A stretch of DNA of 64,000 nt, taken from NCBI GenBank assembly GCA_964602655.1, contig CAZRSF010000009.1, forward strand, positions 1 through 64,000. Direction: 5' to 3'. Shown here piece by piece: positions 59,809 to 64,000 of the stretch. The DNA comes from Moduliflexus sp964602655 (GTDB lineage: Bacteria; Moduliflexota; Moduliflexia; Moduliflexales; Moduliflexaceae). Each line of letters starts with the position of its first letter. Positions within the stretch are counted from its first letter, which is position 1. The notes under the pieces are model-generated. The model was not told the origin of the DNA. It did no database searches and saw nothing but the letters and a program-made list of their open reading frames with translations. Position numbers and translations under genes: made by a program.

Positions 59809-60218
59809 CGTGAAATTGGAATCATCCTTCTCATGTTTTGACTTCCAGAAGATATTCCAGTGACCACGTAGCCGGAGCGCGCATCGCCTGCGGCAAAACA
59901 TTGCGACATGCATTCGAGCCTTATGGAGTATAGCATTATTCAATTGCATTGACTCTCCCCAACCCCTCACTTGGGCTGCTACGTTCTCGCCAAACGTTGT
60001 CATGGCGAGGAGTGACAACGACGAAGCCATCTCGTGATTCCGGCGAGATGGCTTCGCTGAAACGCGCTCGCCATGACAGGTGTTCATGAGAACTGACAAG
60101 CCCTGCTTAATAAAGAAAAGGCAGCAGACGCGTTTTTGACGTTGTTGAGCGGGTATATATTTTGTTGTATCAACGAGGAAAATAGATGAGCACAGAAAAT
60201 CTTCGAAAGGAGAACATG
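59809..60218. promoter_or_regulatory. Intergenic region with a long palindrome and the aldo/keto reductase promoter
   Basis: A palindrome (59999-60077) has arms GTCATGGCGAG, CGAAGCCATCTCG and complements, related to 46801-46878. A promoter candidate is TTGACG (60136-60141), 16-base spacer, TATTTT (60158-60163). Confidence 0.55.
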
Positions 60219-61202
60219 ATGGAATATACTCGATTAGGTTCGACAGGGATGAAGGTTTCGCGCATTTGCCTCGGTTGTATGGGATTCGGGGATGCAGAAC
60301 ATTGGGTGCACAAATGGGTGCTGAGCGAAGAAAACAGCCGTCCGATCATCAAGAAAGCCCTCGAATTCGGGATCAATTTTTTCGATACAGCTAACGTTTA
60401 TTCGATTGGGAAGAGCGAAGAGATTCTCGGACGCGCCTTGAAAGATTTCGCGAATCGGGATGAAGTTGTGATCGCTACCAAAGTGCACGGCAAAATGTTT
60501 GACGGACCGAATGGCTCTGGCCTGTCGCGCAAGGCGATCCTGAGCGAGATCGATAAAAGCCTGAAGCGGCTCGAAACGGATTACGTTGACCTCTACATCA
60601 TCCATCGCTGGGATTACGAGACCCCTATCGAAGAGACGATGGAAGCATTGAACGATGTGGTGCGGGTAGGCAAAGCGCGGTATATCGGCGCATCCGCCAT
60701 GTTCGCCTGGCAGTTCCAGAAAGCGCTGCATGTCGCCGAGAAGCATGGCTGGACGCGCTTCGTCTCGATGCAGGATCATCTGAACCTGATCTACCGCGAA
60801 GAGGAGCGGGAGATGCTGCCACTCTGCCGCGCCGAGAAGATTGGGGTGACGCCTTATAGCCCGCTCGCATCGGGAAGATTAACGCGAGACTGGTCGTCGG
60901 AAAGTTCGCTGCGTGCTGAAACGGATCAGATCGCGAAAGGCAAATACGATGCGACCGCCGAAACCGATCAACAGGTCGTGGCGCGGGTTGCGGAACTCGC
61001 GGCAAAGTATGGGGTGCCGCGCGTGCATATCGCGCTGGCCTGGCTATTGCAGAAAGAGCCGATCACTGCACCGATCATCGGCGCCACAAAAATCTCGCAT
61101 TTGGAAGATGCCATTGGCGCGCTGGCCGTGAAACTCACTTCGGAAGATGTTGCCTACTTAGAAGAGCCGTATGTGCCGCATCGCATCGTCGGTCATCAGT
61201 AA
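60219..61202 (+). CDS. Aldo/keto reductase
   Basis: A 327-residue NADPH-dependent TIM-barrel oxidoreductase. The N-terminus MEYTRLGSTGMKVSRICLGCMGFG is characteristic. The catalytic tetrad is visible: FFDTANVYS (Asp, Tyr), IATKVHG (Lys) and LYIIHRWD (His). Cofactor contacts include VTPYSPLASGRLTR and PIIGATKISHLEDAIGAL. The AAAGGAG at 60206-60212 is well spaced from ATG 60219; in-frame ATGs at 60216 and 60186 (the latter with GAGGA) are alternatives that add up to eleven residues. It stands alone. Substrate not predictable. Confidence 0.93.
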   Translation: MEYTRLGSTGMKVSRICLGCMGFGDAEHWVHKWVLSEENSRPIIKKALEFGINFFDTANVYSIGKSEEILGRALKDFANRDEVVIATKVHGKMFDGPNGSGLSRKAILSEIDKSLKRLETDYVDLYIIHRWDYETPIEETMEALNDVVRVGKARYIGASAMFAWQFQKALHVAEKHGWTRFVSMQDHLNLIYREEEREMLPLCRAEKIGVTPYSPLASGRLTRDWSSESSLRAETDQIAKGKYDATAETDQQVVARVAELAAKYGVPRVHIALAWLLQKEPITAPIIGATKISHLEDAIGALAVKLTSEDVAYLEEPYVPHRIVGHQ

Positions 61203-61227
61203 ATTATGCGCCATGTATCTCCTCTCG

Positions 61228-61258
61228 ATTGTCAGACACGTTCGACGTGTCTGACAAT
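61228..61258. terminator. TGTCAGACACG palindrome between convergent genes
   Basis: ATTGTCAGACACGTT and complement between the convergent aldo/keto reductase and priA genes; likely bidirectional terminator. Confidence 0.55.
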
Positions 61259-61263
61259 TCGAA

Positions 61264-63726
61264 TCACAACAAATTCACCGGGTCAACGTCCACGAGAATC
61301 TGCACGTCTTTCAACGACATCAATTCCCGAAAGTGCGCAAGCTGCGTTTTGACGAACAGCCGCATGTAATTCGAATGCTCGCATTTCAGCAGGAGTTGAA
61401 AGCGGTATTTGTTGCGCAGTTTCGTCAGCGCCGCCGGGCTTGGGCCTAAGACGGCGACGCGATGCTGCCCCTGCGGAGCGGTGCGCAGCGTGTTTGCCAT
61501 CTGCATCGCGATTTCCCGCGTAAAATCTTCGTCCTGCCCCTGAAGCAAAATATTCACCATCCGCGAAAACGGCGGGTAGCGCAACTGCTGCCGAAAGGCG
61601 ATTTCCCGATTGTAAAAGCTGAGATAATCGTGGCGCTGCGCGGCGAGAATCGCGTAATGCTCTGAGGCATAGGATTGAATGATGACTTCGCCGCCTAAAT
61701 GACCGCGCCCGGTACGCCCGGCGACCTGCGTCAGAATTTGAAACGTGCGTTCGCTGGCGCGAAAATCCGGCAGATTCAGGCCGGTTTCGGCGGCAATCAC
61801 GCCAACCAGCGTCACGTTATGGAAATCGTGCCCTTTGGCGATCATCTGCGTTCCGATCAAAATATCGATTTCCCCGTTTTCGAAGCGCTGCAAAATCTCG
61901 AAATGCGCGTTTTTGCCAGAGACCGTATCCCGATCCATGCGGCCAATCTCAGCGTCGGGAAAGAGGAGTTGCATATCCTGCTCGATGCGCTCCGTGCCGA
62001 TGCCGCGATATTGCACGTCCGCGCTGCCGCATTGGTCGCAGCGCGTGGGCGGAATGCGGGAAAAATCGCAGTAATGGCAGATCAGCCGATGCAGGCTGGC
62101 GTGATAGGTTAAGGTGACGTTGCAGCGCGGGCATTCATAGACAAAGCCGCAATCGCGGCAGAGATAAAAATTGGCGTAGCCACGCAGATTGAGAAAAATG
62201 AGAATTTGTTCCCCTTTGGAAAGCGCGTTGCGAATCGCCTCTTCCAGCGCATTCGAGATGAGATGCGCGCCCTGTTCATGACGACGATCAATAATTTCGA
62301 CCGCCGGAAGCGGGCGGCCATCCACGCGCTGCGCGATGGTCAGGAGATGATATTTATGATTGAGCGCGTTGTGATACGATTCCAACGACGGCGTGGCGCT
62401 GCCGAGAATGATCGGAATATTCTCGAAGCGCGCCCGCATAATCGCGGTGTCGCGGCCATGATAGCGCGGCTCGGAGTCCTGCTTGTACGACATTTCGTGC
62501 TCTTCGTCCACCACAATCAGCCCGAGCCGGTCTAATGGCGCGAAAATCGCCGACCGCGCCCCGATCACCACATCCACTTCGCCGCGCCAGATGCGCTGCC
62601 ATTCGTCGTACCGCTCGCCGGTGGACAAGCCGCTGTGCAGGACGGCGATATTTTCTTCGAAACGCGAGAGAAAGCGGCTGACTAACAGCGGCGTGAGTGA
62701 AATTTCGGGGACTAAGACGATGGCGCGGCGCTGTTTGCTTAATAGGTAGGCAATCGCCTGCATATAGACTTCCGTCTTGCCGCTGCCGGTGATGCCATGC
62801 AGGAGCATCGGCGCAAAATTTCCGTCGTCAATCGCGGTGACGATATGCTTCAAGACGGTGTTTTGTTCGGGCGTTAGCGGCAGATGCGAGCTTTTTTGAT
62901 AGGCGAAATAGCCCATCGGTTTGCGCCGGATTTCTTTGGCATAGACCTGAACGAATCCTTTTTCTACAAGCGATTTAATGGCGGAACGCGGGTCGAAGCC
63001 GACGAGTTCTTCGATTTCCACAATCGGAAAATCGTTGGGGAAAAATTCTTCCAGCACTTTAAACACTGCCGCCTGTTTCGGGGCGCGTTGTTCCAAAAGA
63101 ACGAGATCGGCTTCTTGGGCTTTGGGCTGCGACAGGACGATATGCTGGATCGTCTTGACTTTCGTTTTTCCGGCTTTGGCCGATTCTTCGATGCAGATCA
63201 GTCCGCGTTTCTGCAAGGCGTTCAACGAACTGTGCAGTCGTTTTTTGCCGACTTTTTTCTGTAAATCTTGCAGCGATAACGAGGTATGTTGGCGCAGCGT
63301 TTTTAAAATCGCGCGCTGCGTGTCACCGGAGACCGCAGGTAGCTCAGTCTGAAAAAAATCGGTCGCGACGACGGGTGTTTCAGCGACATTCAGACTGATT
63401 TCGACCGCGTGGATCGTGTCTATTCCTGCCGGAAGCGCAGCCTTGATCGCCATGCCCCAGGAACAGAAGTAATACTCGGCGATCCATTTGGTCAGGCGCA
63501 GAATCGGCTCGGTTGCCACCGGATCGGCGTCGAGCACGTCGAGAATATCTTTCGTTTCTTCTCGTTCCGACGTGTCGGAGGTTTCCACGATGTAGCCGCT
63601 CGCATACTTCCGGCCAAATGGAATCAACGCCCGTTTGCCGACCGCGACGTCGTCCTGGAATTCCTTCGGCACGCGGTAGGTGTAGAGGCGTTCTACCGGC
63701 AGCGCAACCGCAATATTGACATACAT
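61264..63726 (-). CDS. priA: PriA, primosomal replication restart helicase
   Basis: An 820-residue PriA that reloads the replisome at stalled forks. MYVNIAVALPVERLYTYRVP at 63726 is the family start; the open frame extends 21 codons further through a repeat. The N-terminal DNA-binding domain has FGRKYASGYIVE. The helicase has Walker A GITGSGKTE, DEEH box VVDEEHEMSYKQ, and GSATPSLES. The zinc domain carries CRDCGFVYECPRCN, CHYCDFSRIPPTRCDQCG, eight Cys in all. ILIGTQMIAKGHDFHNVTLVGVI and QVAGRTGRG are motifs V and VI. Complete and slightly longer than E. coli PriA (732). Confidence 0.97.
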   Translation of the reverse strand: MYVNIAVALPVERLYTYRVPKEFQDDVAVGKRALIPFGRKYASGYIVETSDTSEREETKDILDVLDADPVATEPILRLTKWIAEYYFCSWGMAIKAALPAGIDTIHAVEISLNVAETPVVATDFFQTELPAVSGDTQRAILKTLRQHTSLSLQDLQKKVGKKRLHSSLNALQKRGLICIEESAKAGKTKVKTIQHIVLSQPKAQEADLVLLEQRAPKQAAVFKVLEEFFPNDFPIVEIEELVGFDPRSAIKSLVEKGFVQVYAKEIRRKPMGYFAYQKSSHLPLTPEQNTVLKHIVTAIDDGNFAPMLLHGITGSGKTEVYMQAIAYLLSKQRRAIVLVPEISLTPLLVSRFLSRFEENIAVLHSGLSTGERYDEWQRIWRGEVDVVIGARSAIFAPLDRLGLIVVDEEHEMSYKQDSEPRYHGRDTAIMRARFENIPIILGSATPSLESYHNALNHKYHLLTIAQRVDGRPLPAVEIIDRRHEQGAHLISNALEEAIRNALSKGEQILIFLNLRGYANFYLCRDCGFVYECPRCNVTLTYHASLHRLICHYCDFSRIPPTRCDQCGSADVQYRGIGTERIEQDMQLLFPDAEIGRMDRDTVSGKNAHFEILQRFENGEIDILIGTQMIAKGHDFHNVTLVGVIAAETGLNLPDFRASERTFQILTQVAGRTGRGHLGGEVIIQSYASEHYAILAAQRHDYLSFYNREIAFRQQLRYPPFSRMVNILLQGQDEDFTREIAMQMANTLRTAPQGQHRVAVLGPSPAALTKLRNKYRFQLLLKCEHSNYMRLFVKTQLAHFRELMSLKDVQILVDVDPVNLL

Positions 63727-63750
63727 TTTTGATGTTCGCCACGAATAAAA

Positions 63751-63783
63751 AGTTGTCAGACACCTTGAAGGTGTCTGACAACT
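63751..63783. repeat. TGTCAGACACC palindrome upstream of priA
   Basis: AGTTGTCAGACACCTT and complement between radC and priA, within an apparent radC-priA transcription unit. Confidence 0.8.
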
Positions 63784-63800
63784 CTGCATTCGTGGCGCAT

Positions 63801-64000
63801 TTACATCAATCGTAATTCTTTCAAACTGACGAATTTGCCGCCGGCGATGATGATATGATCAAGCACCGGAATATCCATCATGACGCCGCTTTCCACGAGA
63901 CGCCGGGTAATATTGACATCTTCCGAACTCGGTGTCGGATCGCCGCTGGGGTGGTTGTGCATCAGAATCAAATTCGCGGCGGAATTCACGACAGCCATGC
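63801..64000 (-). CDS. radC: RadC/JAB domain protein, C-terminal part (runs off the window)
   Basis: The last 65 residues of a RadC (MPN/JAB metalloprotease-like) protein. The metal motif ILMHNHPSGDPTPSSED and the end VLDHIIIAGGKFVSLKELRL are characteristic. Its start lies beyond base 64000. It is upstream of priA in the same orientation, 72 bases apart. Cellular function of RadC remains uncertain. Confidence 0.92.
   Translation of the reverse strand, partial: MAVVNSAANLILMHNHPSGDPTPSSEDVNITRRLVESGVMMDIPVLDHIIIAGGKFVSLKELRLM

Noticed and set aside
63727..63789. Upstream extension of priA
   Set aside because: The extra 21 codons read through a TGTCAGACAC palindrome; the family N-terminus begins at 63726.

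Overview
The window reads as a chromosomal segment of a Gram-negative bacterium from a draft or metagenome-derived assembly. Evidence: roughly 50-55% GC, secreted solute-binding proteins, a PEP-CTERM sorting tail, two methyl-accepting chemotaxis proteins and a 10-N assembly gap at 55264-55273. Giant signalling proteins, many sugar-type transport genes and a very high load of intergenic palindromes would fit an uncultured lineage such as KSB3/Modulibacteria. That placement is inference from memory of such genomes and cannot be proven here. No rRNA, tRNA, CRISPR array, transposase or integrase was recognised.

Layout. 1-3.2 kb: truncated chemotaxis receptor (-), a Zur-like Fur regulator and a ZnuA-like zinc-binding protein behind a perfect 21-bp Zur-type palindrome. 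3.2-15.7 kb: a U32/RlhA-like protein carrying an in-frame palindromic insertion, a 2422-residue polytopic membrane protein of unknown function, CobU, CobQ and a TetR regulator whose operator recurs upstream of the U32 gene. 15.7-22 kb: an orphan ZnuC-like ATPase, then (-) an 1832-residue Ser/Thr kinase / ATPase / repeat / GAF / cyclase protein. 22.3-27.5 kb: alkyltransferase-like protein, orphan PEP-CTERM tail, cobalamin riboswitch driving BtuC, BtuD and a signal-peptide-bearing CbiK chelatase, then a soluble histidine kinase. 27.8-35.4 kb: heterodimeric ABC exporter, a small orphan protein, a FemAB-like transferase and Tex. 35.6-36 kb: a decayed partial copy of the AEC-permease/PAS gene pair found intact at 41.7-43.3 kb. 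36-41.4 kb: class V aminotransferase, YggS, PreP-like M16 protease.

43.4-53 kb is the most distinctive region. A response regulator of the NtrC class and a histidine kinase fused to a sugar-type ABC ATPase domain are transcribed leftwards. Divergent from them is an oxidoreductase / sugar isomerase / ABC ATPase / permease / binding-protein cluster with an excellent sigma-54 promoter and upstream repeated motifs. The arrangement suggests a two-component system that senses, or docks to, the sugar transporter it controls.

53-64 kb: two unrecognised genes of different composition, an alpha/beta hydrolase broken by the assembly gap, a binding protein paired with a chemotaxis receptor, an aldo/keto reductase, PriA and the C-terminus of RadC.

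Almost every intergenic space holds a palindromic element, and at least 14 sequence families recur or occur singly. Some serve as terminators, one pair is nested, one sits inside a coding sequence, and several supply start or stop regions of genes.
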